Shown: piece after piece, positions 12,186 to 21,699 of the stretch | Position numbering within the stretch: position 1 is the stretch's first letter | How the letters are laid out: every line of letters starts with the position of its first letter | DNA from: Hofstenia miamia | Taxonomy: Eukaryota; Xenacoelomorpha; Acoela; Hofsteniidae | DNA length: 45,289 nt | Assembly (NCBI GenBank): GCA_900660155.1 | Contig: CABFPE010000075.1 | Span: 499,665-544,953 of the forward strand | Reading direction: 5' to 3' | The notes under the pieces: generated by a model | The model's input: the letters and a program-made list of their open reading frames with translations, nothing else | Told to the model about the DNA's origin: nothing | The model's database searches: none | Position numbers and translations under genes: made by a program

Positions 12186-12255
12186 TACAAAATTTATTTT
12201 AGATATTCCAGAGCAAGGGATAAGAACAAAACATTGAAGATCCGAAATCAGCAAT
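10454..12255. other. Non-coding with two long (TA)n tracts; possible 5' intron of the zinc-finger gene
   Basis: Microsatellites lie at 11862-11897 and 12138-12182. Just after the second, TTTATTTTAG at ~12193-12202 is a good splice acceptor 53 bp before the zinc-finger ATG, suggesting an upstream non-coding exon that I cannot place. A 76-codon minus-strand frame at 11011-11241 has no family resemblance. Confidence 0.45.
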
Positions 12256-12768
12256 ATGAATGTATTGGACTATGAATCCATGATGTCAAATCAAAATAAA
12301 TTTAAAGCAAAATGTCAAACTGCCTTAGCTGAAAAGAAATCTTTAGCGACACGTCATAGTGTTAAAAGTGTTGCCATGGAGCTGCCTTTGGATCTATCTT
12401 GTGTTCAACCATTTCACTGTTCAAAATGTGACATCAAATTTTCAATCTTTTCACAGTTTAAGGAGCATCAGTTTTTATGTCCTGGAATAAAATCATTTAA
12501 ATGCAATGTGTGTGCTTATCGATGTAACTATTTAAGTCATCTTAAGCGACATCAACTTACGCACTCTGGTGTAAAGCCATTTAAATGTGATAAGTGTGGC
12601 TTTGAATGTTCTCAGCTTGGCAATCTAAAGGCACATCGGCTTTCAATACACACTCACATAAAGCGATTCAAGTGTGAAGAGTGTAGTTATCAGTGCTCTA
12701 AGCGTCGGTATTTGAAACGACATAATCTCAAACACTGTTCAAATGTTGGTGCTAGTAAGAGCCATTGA
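12256..12768 (+). CDS. C2H2 zinc-finger protein with PLDLS (CtBP-type) motif
   Basis: 170 residues. The ATG at 12256 is preceded in frame by TGA, so it is the most upstream possible start. Residues 44-48 are PLDLS, the PxDLS motif by which repressors recruit the corepressor CtBP. The first finger (residues 53-75) is C-x2-C-x12-H-x3-C, an atypical variant. Three standard fingers follow: C83/C86/H99/H103, C111/C114/H127/H132 and C140/C143/H156/H160, joined by linkers of the form H-S-G-V-K-P-F-K-C rather than TGEKP. The expected role is a nuclear DNA-binding repressor, inferred from motifs. The protein is short for the family, so an upstream coding exon is unlikely but an alternative isoform is possible. 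The intact reading frame contrasts with the decayed relative at 13.6-14.2 kb. Confidence 0.88.
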   Translation: MNVLDYESMMSNQNKFKAKCQTALAEKKSLATRHSVKSVAMELPLDLSCVQPFHCSKCDIKFSIFSQFKEHQFLCPGIKSFKCNVCAYRCNYLSHLKRHQLTHSGVKPFKCDKCGFECSQLGNLKAHRLSIHTHIKRFKCEECSYQCSKRRYLKRHNLKHCSNVGASKSH

Positions 12769-13589
12769 AATTGGGTACATCGAATCAGGAATGTTCTCCC
12801 TTAAGATTTAAAAAGATAAAGGTTCTTTTTCACTCTGGTTGAAAATATTCTAAATGCAAAAAATAGGATTGCAGAAACAAAGAAACGCTATTTATGCAAA
12901 CATAAGTGATTGTGATATTTTAAACGTTTTTAATAGTTTGGTATTAATGCATGTTTCGTAACTTAAATTATCTTTGTTGATGATTTCTTAATATATTTTT
13001 GCAATTCTTATTAAAGTTTAAATATTTTAGAAAACTTTATTAAAATGTTAATTTTCTTTACTTCTTAAATATACACTAATGAATCCAAACTATTTTCAAT
13101 TAAGATTAGGTGTTTCCAATTTCATAAACATGTAATTTGAAACCGCATTTTTTAATAGTTAGTATTCAAGTGCTTGAAATGCTGAGTTTTTGGACCTAGA
13201 TTTTAGTTCTCAGTGGAAACGTAATGCACTTACAGTGGAGTTGTTCAACAAAATGTTGAAAATCTGTTGAGTCTACGTGATAAAGAAATAAATTAGAAAT
13301 CTTAATAAAGTTGATATGTATATTCCCCAAAGGTCTTATAAAGTTTTTTACTTCTTAATGAAAAAGATTTTATATACAAACATTTCTCTAGAAATTACAG
13401 TCAATGTTCTTACTAAAATATTACTAAGCAAGCCAACACTAGCGCAATGTACAGAAATTTATTCAATTTTTAAACGAAACTGAAAGCCTAAAAAATAGAT
13501 TAAATGCAGAAAATTACAAAAACGGCAAATGCCTAAGCTCACGATACATTGAGAAAAATAACATTACAATATAAATTTTCAAAAATAGT
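12769..13589. other. 3' flank of the zinc-finger gene, non-coding
   Basis: AT-rich, with several AATAAA-like words (for example near 13285 and 13303) that could serve as poly(A) signals. Nothing else is recognised. Confidence 0.45.
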
Positions 13590-14190
13590 GAATGAATGCG
13601 ACTGCTCATATGTAAGGTTTCCTATCAGAGTGCACTGACAGTTTGATGCCTAAACATACGATATGTCAACAATCTGATCCATCACGAATAACAAGCTTCA
13701 CATTAGAGCAGGTAAGCCTATTTTTCTTGATTACCAAGCAGATAATATTCATGATCACATTTACCACATTTAAATGGCAGTTTTACCACAGAGCTCCAAA
13801 AATTTATGTGCTTTCATATTACTAGGCAGATAACATTCATAATCACACGTATCTTATATATGTGCCTTTATCTGAGAATGCCTTAGTTGATGGTGCTACA
13901 AACGACTAGACCCTGAACATCGATAATTACATTAATCACATCTGAATCGTTTTACTCCTGAGTGTAGTTTGAGATACTCAAGTACACGATATTCATACAC
14001 TGATTACATTTAAATGACATTATACCAGAGTGCTTAATGAGCTGATGCCGTTGCAAATTAGAATGTTGAGGACTTAAAAAATTGCACTTTCCTCATTTAA
14101 AATGTTTTCCACCACAATGTACAAGCACATGTCTCTTAAGACTTGTGTTGGTTGAGAATTCAACCCCAAATTCGATAGTTAAATCGTTTG
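13590..14190 (-). pseudogene. Decayed C2H2 zinc-finger pseudogene, antisense
   Basis: On the minus strand, from high to low coordinates, I read zinc-finger fragments in order. These are EFSTNTSLKRHVLVH, then CNFLS followed by HSNLQRHQLIKHSG, MSFKCNQC, a LKLHSGVKRFRC-type linker, CDYECYLPSNMKAHK, PFKCGKCDHEYYLLGN, and RHQ-x-SDRKPY near 13600-13650. Stops and frameshifts interrupt almost every finger. Wording such as PFKC-KC and LGN resembles the intact gene at 12256-12768, so this is probably a paralogue that died after an inverted duplication. At least five or six fingers are represented. The three ~60-73-codon plus-strand frames here are shadows. Confidence 0.8.
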
Positions 14191-14384
14191 AAACTAGAAT
14201 GCTTCAACTACTTTTCCAAGTAATATCTGTCAGTGACGATTTCCAAAGGATTCTATTTATAAGGTGCTACATTTACCATTATTTATATTTATCTATCCGT
14301 TAAGTTGAGGGTTGTTACTACCTGCTACTCCACGTGGCTCAATTCATTGAATTTATACTGTCACGCGATTGTATCGCCGTCTGT

Positions 14385-15903
14385 AACTGTAAAGTTGGAA
14401 TTGGGCTGGGCCGGGCTTGGGCCGGATTTTCGACATAGCTATTCGGGCCAGGACGGGCTTAGGCCGAATGCTTTAATTGGTATTTGAAATACAAAAATAA
14501 ATTCTCTTGAAAACTTAAATTTTGCAAATGGCAAAAAGCATCATTAAATTTAATCAGCCCTGCATTGTTGGCTGGCGCAATACTTCCAATATCTAAATTT
14601 TGTCTGCTACAAGCAAAGAGCGTTTATGAAAATTACACTTACTTTGTGCTGATATAAGTTGATGTAAGTTGCCAGAGAATTTTTGTAATTGAATATATAA
14701 GAAGCGATATGTTCTCAAATGATATAAAGGACGATTGCAATCTTGGAAATAATTTGTTGTAGCAATGCTTATGTTTATAAATTAGTGGTGGTGGTAGGAA
14801 GAACTTATATGAAATGTGACATATATGATACCTTGGCATAGGGCATAGTACTCAACAGAGGTTTGAAATATTTTAAGAGGGGGTTACTTCAAAAAATATT
14901 AATATTATTATTACAGTGACTAAATACCAACATTTTTTGCTTAAAACAATACAGAAATTGTTGTAGTAAAAGAAACTAACGTTTTAAATGAAATTCGTCT
15001 AAAAACTTGTCAAAATTTTTTTAATGAAGCTCAACTAGTTTTGTAAAACGTGTAAAATACACATACACATTTAAATAAACACAAATTTCATCTCCATGTA
15101 GAATTAATTCTTAAAAAATGTTTTAATTAAAGAGTAGCAGAATATAAATGCTCTTGTTGTGGTTCCTTTTTCTTTCTTAAGGTTTGCTTACATGCAAACG
15201 GCTAATTAAAATAATTGATTTTAGAGCAAAATTGGTAAAGTTTTGCCGTGCCCAGTTAATAAAAAAATATCTGGAAATTAAACATTGATAAATCATGGTC
15301 AGTTATGCAAACAATCGCCATTATCTCATATTAAAATACTATAAATGGCAATATTTTTATGCGTTTCCATAAAAGTCTAATCAAAAGATTGAAATATAGG
15401 CAGTTTCATTTATAAAAAGAGAAGATACACCTCATTTACATTGTGGCGCCTGATTTTTGAGATTTTGTTAATTTGTGAGAAGAAAGCGTTTAACAATTTT
15501 AAGAGGAACCCAACAAAAGTTAAAAAATCCTTGAGCAATTTACGTTTAATCTATGCATACATTTAAAACAATTTAGAAAATTTGTGTCTTCATTGGTAGC
15601 ATTTGTGAAAATGCACATTCAATGCTATTTGGAAGCTAAATTTAATCACTTACAGGAAGGGCTCACATGTTTATTATATTAAGGTTCACAATGCAATTTG
15701 AATTTGAACGGAATTGAATTGGTATTGTTGACGGACTAAAGTGGATATGCACATATTGATCAATACATTATGACAATTGTCCAATCAAATACATAATGTT
15801 TATGTGCCTTTTTGAGCCAAAACACATTATCAGTGGAGTAAAAGTATTTTGAAATGGGCCGTACTGGGCTTTTGTCGAAAAAATGGGCCCAATTCAAACT
15901 CTG
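14385..15903. mobile_element. Possible ~1.5-kb DNA element bounded by GGGCC-rich inverted ends
   Basis: The left end near 14395-14440 reads GGAATTGGGCTGGGCC and then GGATTTTCGACATAGC. The right end near 15853-15898, in reverse complement, reads GAATTGGGCCCATTTTTTCG and then ACAAAAGCCC. The match is gapped and no target duplication is clear. No transposase is visible between the ends. The call is tentative. Confidence 0.3.
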
Positions 15904-16539
15904 GAAGCTGTAGCAGATTTGCATTTTGCTTCACGTTGTTTTAAAATCGTTTAATCATTGTCGATATAAATATTGATATTATTAAATTATTTCATATTAT
16001 CGGTGCTCTAAGTTCTTAAAATTTTCACGATAATGTTAATATATATTTTTCCATTATTGGACCTGAATATCATGCAATTTGTTTTTAATTTTTTGTTTCT
16101 ATCAGTTAAGTTAGGTTAGTCTCTGAAATTGATGTCTCACTATAAACAAAGGTTGTGCCTCATTATGAACAAAGTTTCATGAAAGCTTATTAGAACATCA
16201 AAGTTATATTGTAGAATCGGAGGGTTGGCTAGGGGCAACTAACAATCTTGTAATCTGACTCCACCAACCGGTCCTCCACAGCAATAGGAAAAAGCAAGCA
16301 TTAACCTAGCCACACTTTTATTCCAACAAAACAAATAATTGGTATTTAAACATAACTAGTCTTCCTTAGATTCCAAGAATAGCTGTGTTCACCATTTCCA
16401 CGTGGCATTGCGCCGAAGATCCATCATGCACTAAGTGTTCCCTCGAAGAAAATATACAGTGCTGCTCTATGTGTCTCATCTTGTATTATCTATCTCAATA
16501 AAGTTTGTTAATCCTTAACCTACACATAATAAGATAAAT
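15904..16539. other. Non-coding; possible LINE 5' UTR or SINE
   Basis: Around 16210-16280 the text GAGGGTTGGCTAGGGGCAAC resembles leader sequences of invertebrate LINEs. An AATAAAG word follows at ~16497. No ORF is present. Association with the LINE remnant that follows is only suggested by position. Confidence 0.3.
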
Positions 16540-17575
16540 AGCATTGTTTTTGTCATCTATCTTGATTTTAAAATAGCTCTCGCTAAGGTTTCTCATTTTT
16601 ATTTTATATCTAATCTATTTGTTTTCAATTTTCACTCTTTCTTCATTTTGCTATCTATCTTGCAAATTTCAAGTAGTACGTACATCAGGTGTTACTCAAG
16701 GTAACATCTTAGGAACTCTCCTTTTCTTCACTTCTACTCCTGCATCTTTTTGCATGTTGTATGCAGATGATACTAGATTCTTCTCATCTAACTATTCTGA
16801 TCCTCAGTTTTTTTGCAAAAATGCATTTGGTCTCTTGCCAATGGCATTTCATTCAATCTTCCCACTGACTTTCTCCTCCATCGGTTTCTTATTGCTAACT
16901 TTGTTGTTCCTTTAAACTGAGAAGTAAAAGATCTTAAAATAATTATTTCTAACTCGCTGAATTCTTCTCCGCATATTAAGCAAAAAATAAAGCATTTTCA
17001 TCAAAATTTGTTTTTTCTCCGCACCAACATACCAACTTTAACATCTCAAACTAAGTGAATATCATTCTCCTCCTACTGCATCTCTTCTTTCTGTTACCCA
17101 TCTTATTGCTGGTACCTTAATGTCACATTGACAGTTAAGGTTGATTGTCTTATTTATCAAGCTCTTCGTTGGATTTATCACTCACATTTATCCCACCTCT
17201 CACTCCTCATCAAAAGTAATTTTTTAGCTATATCTATTTATCTCAAATATTTCGATTTAGTATTTCTTAACAAACTCCTTCTGGATTCCTATGACATTGA
17301 TCCTTATGGCTTTTTGTCTATTTCTCCTGAAATGTTTAACTCTCGTCCATCAAGCAAAGTGAGATTTCTAATACCACTAATTCACAAATCTCTTTGATTT
17401 AACAATTTCTTTTATGGTGTTGTTCCTCTCGCAAATTTTATCATTAAAAATCTTGGTTTCAATTCTAAGCTTTAAGTCTATTTCAAAATATAATATATTC
17501 TCTAAATGTTCTCTTTTCCCCTTATGTAGTTGCTCTCGTGCTTTTTATCAAATTTGTAAATAAATGCACATATAT
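16540..17575 (+). pseudogene. Degraded CR1/Jockey-like LINE, same family as 8450-9482
   Basis: It starts with VFVIYLDFKIALAKVSH (RT motif A; compare YLDFSKAFDKVSH) near 16543-16593. After a frameshift come TSGVTQGNILGTLLF (motif B) and LYADDTRFF (catalytic ADD) near 16755-16781. After more frame changes comes a downstream block, IYLKYFDLVFLNKLLLDSYD to about 17397, that aligns in order with the corresponding block of the copy at 8450. Stops and shifts make it dead. Its AT-rich 3' end runs into the (TA)n tract in which the mariner at 17585 is inserted. Confidence 0.82.
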
Positions 17576-17584
17576 ATATATATA

Positions 17585-17618
17585 CAGGGTGTTCAATATT
17601 TACTGTTACAAAAGTTTT
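17585..17618 (+). repeat. Left terminal inverted repeat of the maT mariner
   Basis: It starts CAGGGTGTTCAATATTTACT and matches the reverse complement of 18821-18853, with about five mismatches or indels over 33-34 bp. Confidence 0.9.
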
Positions 17619-17709
17619 ATTTTTCAAATATTTATCAGATTTTAGACATTTTCTATGATTTCCAGGTGCATAAATCTAAGATAGTACCTAAACTTAAGTT
17701 TTGATAAAT

Positions 17710-18729
17710 ATGCCGCAAGATTTACAGAAAAGAGCCGCCATTGTAGAGCTATTCAAATCTGGGAAGACAGCACCTGACATAGCAAAGACCTTAAGGATCA
17801 ACAGAATGTTGGTCTGGCGAACACTTAAACGGTTCGAATCAACTGGTGACATTGTTAATGAACCTGGTCAAGGTCGGCCTCGTTCTGCCAGAACCAAAAA
17901 ACTGTTAAAATCAACCAAGGAGAAGCTAAGGAGGAATCCAAAGAGATCCCTAAGAAATCTCGCGAAAGAGGCCAAAGTGTCAGTCGGAACGATGTCTACG
18001 ATACTCCACAGTGACCTCCAAACATCTCCTTACAAACACCAGAAGAAGCACCTGTTATCTGCAAGTTCAATTGAGAAACGAGCTCAAAGAGCAGATCTCA
18101 TCTTATCTCGCATCAATGCTGGCACGCTTCCGAACCTGGTTTTCAGTGACGAAAAAAAATTCGATGTCCAACAACACGTTAATGTCCAAAATGATCGGAT
18201 TTGGTCACGTATGGGTGAGGTCAAGGATCGGGTGGTCACTCGGAGGCAAGGTGCCAAGTCTGTCATGGTTTGGGCCGCTGTAACGGCTGATGGAAAAAGT
18301 CCCCTCCTTTTCGTGGATGAAGGAGCCAAGTTGAACCAAGAAAATTATCGCACGTCCATTCTTGAGTCAGCATTGTTGCCTTGGGCGCGAAAACACTTCA
18401 AAAAGAGACGTTGGTCATTCCAGCAAGACTCTGCTCCTGCTCATGGAGCCAAAAAGACACAGGAATGGCTAGCAGAGAATGTGCCTGCTTTCATATCGAA
18501 GGAAGAATGGCCTCCATCATCTCCAGATTTGAACCCGCTGGACTTTGCAATCTGGTCAATCTTGGAGAACAAAGTCTCAGCTACACACCACACCAGTTTG
18601 GACGCTTTGAAAAAGAAATTGAGGAAGGAATGGGATAAAATACCCCAAAAAGTTATTCGTGACTCATGTGAAGCATTCTCCAAACGTTTGCAGAAAGTTG
18701 TGGATGCCAATGGCGGTTATATTGAATAA
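17710..18729 (+). CDS. maT-family mariner transposase (DD37D)
   Basis: 339 residues from the ATG at 17710. The frame is open a few codons further upstream, but only to a TTG. The N-terminal third is a paired-like double helix-turn-helix that binds the terminal repeats: AIVELFKSGKTAPDIAKTLR, then a GRPRSARTKK hook, then RSLRNLAKEAKVSVGTMSTI. The catalytic core has LVFSDEKKFDVQ (first Asp), WSFQQDSAPAHGAKKTQEWL (second Asp) and SPDLNPLDFAIWSILENKV (third Asp). Exactly 37 residues lie between the second and third Asp, the maT signature, as opposed to DD34D mariners or DD34E Tc1. The length is normal for the family. All three catalytic acids are present and no frame break is seen. It cuts and pastes the element at TA sites. 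Confidence 0.95.
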   Translation: MPQDLQKRAAIVELFKSGKTAPDIAKTLRINRMLVWRTLKRFESTGDIVNEPGQGRPRSARTKKLLKSTKEKLRRNPKRSLRNLAKEAKVSVGTMSTILHSDLQTSPYKHQKKHLLSASSIEKRAQRADLILSRINAGTLPNLVFSDEKKFDVQQHVNVQNDRIWSRMGEVKDRVVTRRQGAKSVMVWAAVTADGKSPLLFVDEGAKLNQENYRTSILESALLPWARKHFKKRRWSFQQDSAPAHGAKKTQEWLAENVPAFISKEEWPPSSPDLNPLDFAIWSILENKVSATHHTSLDALKKKLRKEWDKIPQKVIRDSCEAFSKRLQKVVDANGGYIE

Positions 18730-18820
18730 ATATTGGATATTTTCGTTGACATATTATTACTTTATACATTTCTATTAATGTAATTACAAATTTTTCATTT
18801 TTCTATTAAAATATAAGCTA

Positions 18821-18853
18821 AAAACTTTGTAACGGTTATTATTGAACACCCTG
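18821..18853 (-). repeat. Right terminal inverted repeat of the maT mariner
   Basis: In reverse complement it reads CAGGGTGTTCAATAATAACC and then GTTACAAAG, pairing with 17585-17618. It is followed by the TA target site. Confidence 0.9.
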
Positions 18854-18855
18854 TA

Positions 18856-19334
18856 TATATATATATTTATTCTTTCTAAAACTAAAACTGTTTTAAAATA
18901 ATGTCCACATGATAGAGGAATGCCTATTTTTTATTATTGTGAATGGCATCCTCTTGTAAGGCACACAGGCACACCTTTGCATAAGTTTTTGGATATGGCA
19001 TTTTGCAAGCAATATATCTGTTGATAACCCAAAATTTCAAAATTTCTTAATAGGCTTGGAGACATTTTGTAGGAATCTGGATAAAGCTGTATTTTTCTTT
19101 AAGCATCCTAATGATACGGAATGGCTAAGAAAATTTGCTAGCAGGGCCAAGACCAAGCCATCTAAAATCTGTTAAATTCTTCATTTACATATTTTGACCT
19201 CTCTGAAATTGGTTTCAATAACAAGCATACTTAAGCATTGTGTAATGATAACACCAATGTGGACACTTATAGTGACGGAAAGACAATTAATTCAAATGTT
19301 AAATGGCTTTAATTTACACCGCAATATCAAAATT
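18856..19334. other. Non-coding; one unexplained ~60-codon open stretch
   Basis: From ~18985 to 19171 a plus-strand frame without ATG stays open and includes NFLIGLETFCRNLDKAVFF followed by KHPNDTEWLRKFASRAK. The composition looks protein-like, but I recognise no family. It may be a fragment of a decayed element or an exon. Confidence 0.3.
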
Positions 19335-19625
19335 CGGACCCTAATTAAAATTTAGGTTTTACATCTAAGGAACAGGGATTTGTGACTTTGGTTTAGGGCT
19401 TAGCCCTATAAAAATATTAATTTAGGTTTTTATAAAAAAAGAATTTAGGTCTTAGATGAGAAATTTAAGTTTTATTTTAAGAAAAATGATTTTGTGACTT
19501 GTTTAGGGTTTAGGTATATAAAAAATAAGAATTTAAGGTTTTCTGACTTTGGTTTAAGGCTTTGACCTGTAAAAAATTAGAATTTAGGTTTAGGCTAGGA
19601 ATTTAGGTTTTAGGTTTAGGAAACG
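19335..19625. repeat. Degenerate TTTAGG-rich repeat (telomere-like)
   Basis: The word TTTAGG or TTTAGGG recurs a dozen times in ~290 bp, for example at 19353, 19391, 19422, 19442, 19504, 19584 and 19601-19620. Longer repeated phrases such as GACTTTGGTTTA-GGCTT-CC also occur. It is an irregular array with ~90-110-bp higher-order spacing. Confidence 0.6.
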
Positions 19626-21317
19626 TGGATTTTAATCTTTGAATATAATTAATTATAATTAAGATCCCCAAACTAAAACGGATTTTCTTAAATTACACTA
19701 ATAGATATCTGAAATACAAAGATATCAAAGTTTAGCAGAGTACTTTTTGCTTCTTTTGACTAACCCTTTTGCACGATACTCTCATCATTTCAAAAATTTC
19801 TTTAATTTTTTAATGGGCAGGTAATTTCATCTCTGCGTGATTTATCTACATGCTTTCATGATATGTAATTGCGAAATCACTTCATAATATTCATTTCAGT
19901 GATAACTCATTATTGGGGCTTGTAAGAGTTTGGTCACCAATGATGAAACCTTTTTAAATCAAAATTTGTTTTTTTGTCAATTGATGCAAATTTTTGCCCA
20001 AAATGTATATCCAAAGACGCCAAAAAGATGAAAAAATTATCAAACATGTTGGCAGCATTCCAAACAATTTAACTTTGGGCAAAATTCATGTTATCTGAAA
20101 ACAGAAATTGTGTTTAGTACATTGAAGAATTGCATATTGTTAATTTCAATTGTGTATTAATTGTCTAGATAATTTTCAAGCGTATCGTTTTGAAATAATT
20201 TCACAGTTGTTCTGACACTATTGTACAGAAATATGTTATTGGCACGCGTTTTCACGTCCAAGTCAATTATAACAATTTACGTAGTGATATGAAGAAATCC
20301 GTGAAATGTGAAACCATTCAAATGTTGATGAAAATTTTCTCCTAACAAAAAACTGAAGTACCATAATTTCAAAAATATTCACAACAAACCTAGGCATTTT
20401 ATCAATGTTTGATGGTTTCTATAAATATTTTTAAACCTTCATAACTTACCGAATAAGGGAAGTGATCAAAATTCAATACGTTAACAAGTGAGAATCTATC
20501 CGTAAACAACACCGTCAACAAATGGCGTTTTACGTTAACATGACCGTAAGCCAATTGCCTATACTTACACTCGGAATATATTCCGCGAATAAATATTTTA
20601 GGTGAAGTTTACATTAATTCGTATTTTTTGCGCAAATTTTTACAGTATATTTAGCTTTAATCAAGACGCCACGTTGAAGTTGATTATTACAAATAGCCTT
20701 GCAATGCCTTTGGATTCTGTACATTTCATCAAATATATCTTTGCATATAAATTTATGCAGACATTTATTGAGCTATTTATTAATCAATTGCATTTATATT
20801 CAAAATTTAGTAATAAGCCAATAGGTTGAAGCCTTATCGACTATTTCTTATATATCTGGTTCACAGAAATGAGAGAAATCGTTTAATGATTTGCCTTTGA
20901 TTGACAATTGAAATTTTAACTTGAAATCCTGTTTGTGTATTATAAAGTTTCTATATTTTGATTAAACTGAATTAAGTTTTTGCTTTGCTTATGATCGAAC
21001 CTAATGGAGTACTACAGCCATTGAGGTTCAATTGAAATTTTAGATTTCATACTGTTCTTAATGTTGATCATAGTAAGGGACATATGGTTTTAAATAACTT
21101 AGGTAGAATGATGTTAAAAAAACCTGTTCTGTAAATTGCTTAAAGCTGTAAAATTAGATATAAAATTTAGAGCACAACTTGTTTAATGGATGACAATCTT
21201 GTTTTAATATTGTAAATATATTATTTATGTTATACACCAGTTGGTAATATATTAGATATTTCCTAAACAAATTCCTCCATTCTTATAATTTCAATATAAT
21301 AGTTTAGTTGGGCGGAA
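19626..21317. other. Non-coding, nothing recognised
   Basis: AT-rich sequence. A 75-codon frame at 20602-20829 has no family resemblance and low-complexity composition. No repeat or RNA gene is identified. Confidence 0.45.
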
Positions 21318-21479
21318 CTTGGATTTTTATAACACTACCAGGATGTGAACTGAGCCTTTCTAAGTGCCCAAATCAAGTTGAGCTTACACTAAGTCACCAG
21401 TGAAATTTATCGAACTGTAAACATGTTTACCTAATTGTCTCACTTACTTCACATCCTGGTATTGTTATAGAAATCCATG
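21318..21479. repeat. Foldback element with ~37-bp inverted arms
   Basis: The left arm at 21318-21354 reads CTTGGATTTTTATAACACTA and then CCAGGATGTGAACTGAG. The right arm at 21440-21479 in reverse complement reads CATGGATTTCTATAACAATA and then CCAGGATGTGAAGTAAG. Thirty-odd of 37 positions match around an ~85-bp loop. It is probably a small MITE. The target duplication is unclear. Confidence 0.7.
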
Positions 21480-21699
21480 GTCAGAATGATCATTGTTTTT
21501 TCAAACTGAATATTGATAGCACATTAAGTTGAATTATTTACAGGTAATCATGGTTAGCATTGTATTTGGTATAGTAATACCAGTACACATTTAATACCAC
21601 TACACTGATGGCTTTGGCCCTTACAAAAATAGACATTTTGAAATTGACAATAAAATAAATTCACAATTTATTACCATCTAGAAAAACATCATTATTAAT

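Larger units (their letters stand above)
17585..18853 (+). mobile_element. Complete maT (DD37D) mariner element
   Basis: 1269 bp, bounded by ~33-bp terminal inverted repeats and flanked by TA dinucleotides within a (TA)n microsatellite (17583-17584 and 18854-18855). It contains one uninterrupted transposase ORF. The intact ORF and well-matched ends suggest recent insertion and possibly activity. Confidence 0.93.

Noticed and set aside
17701..17709. Transposase start at 17701
   Set aside because: That codon is TTG. The first ATG is at 17710 and gives the expected N-terminus of the family.
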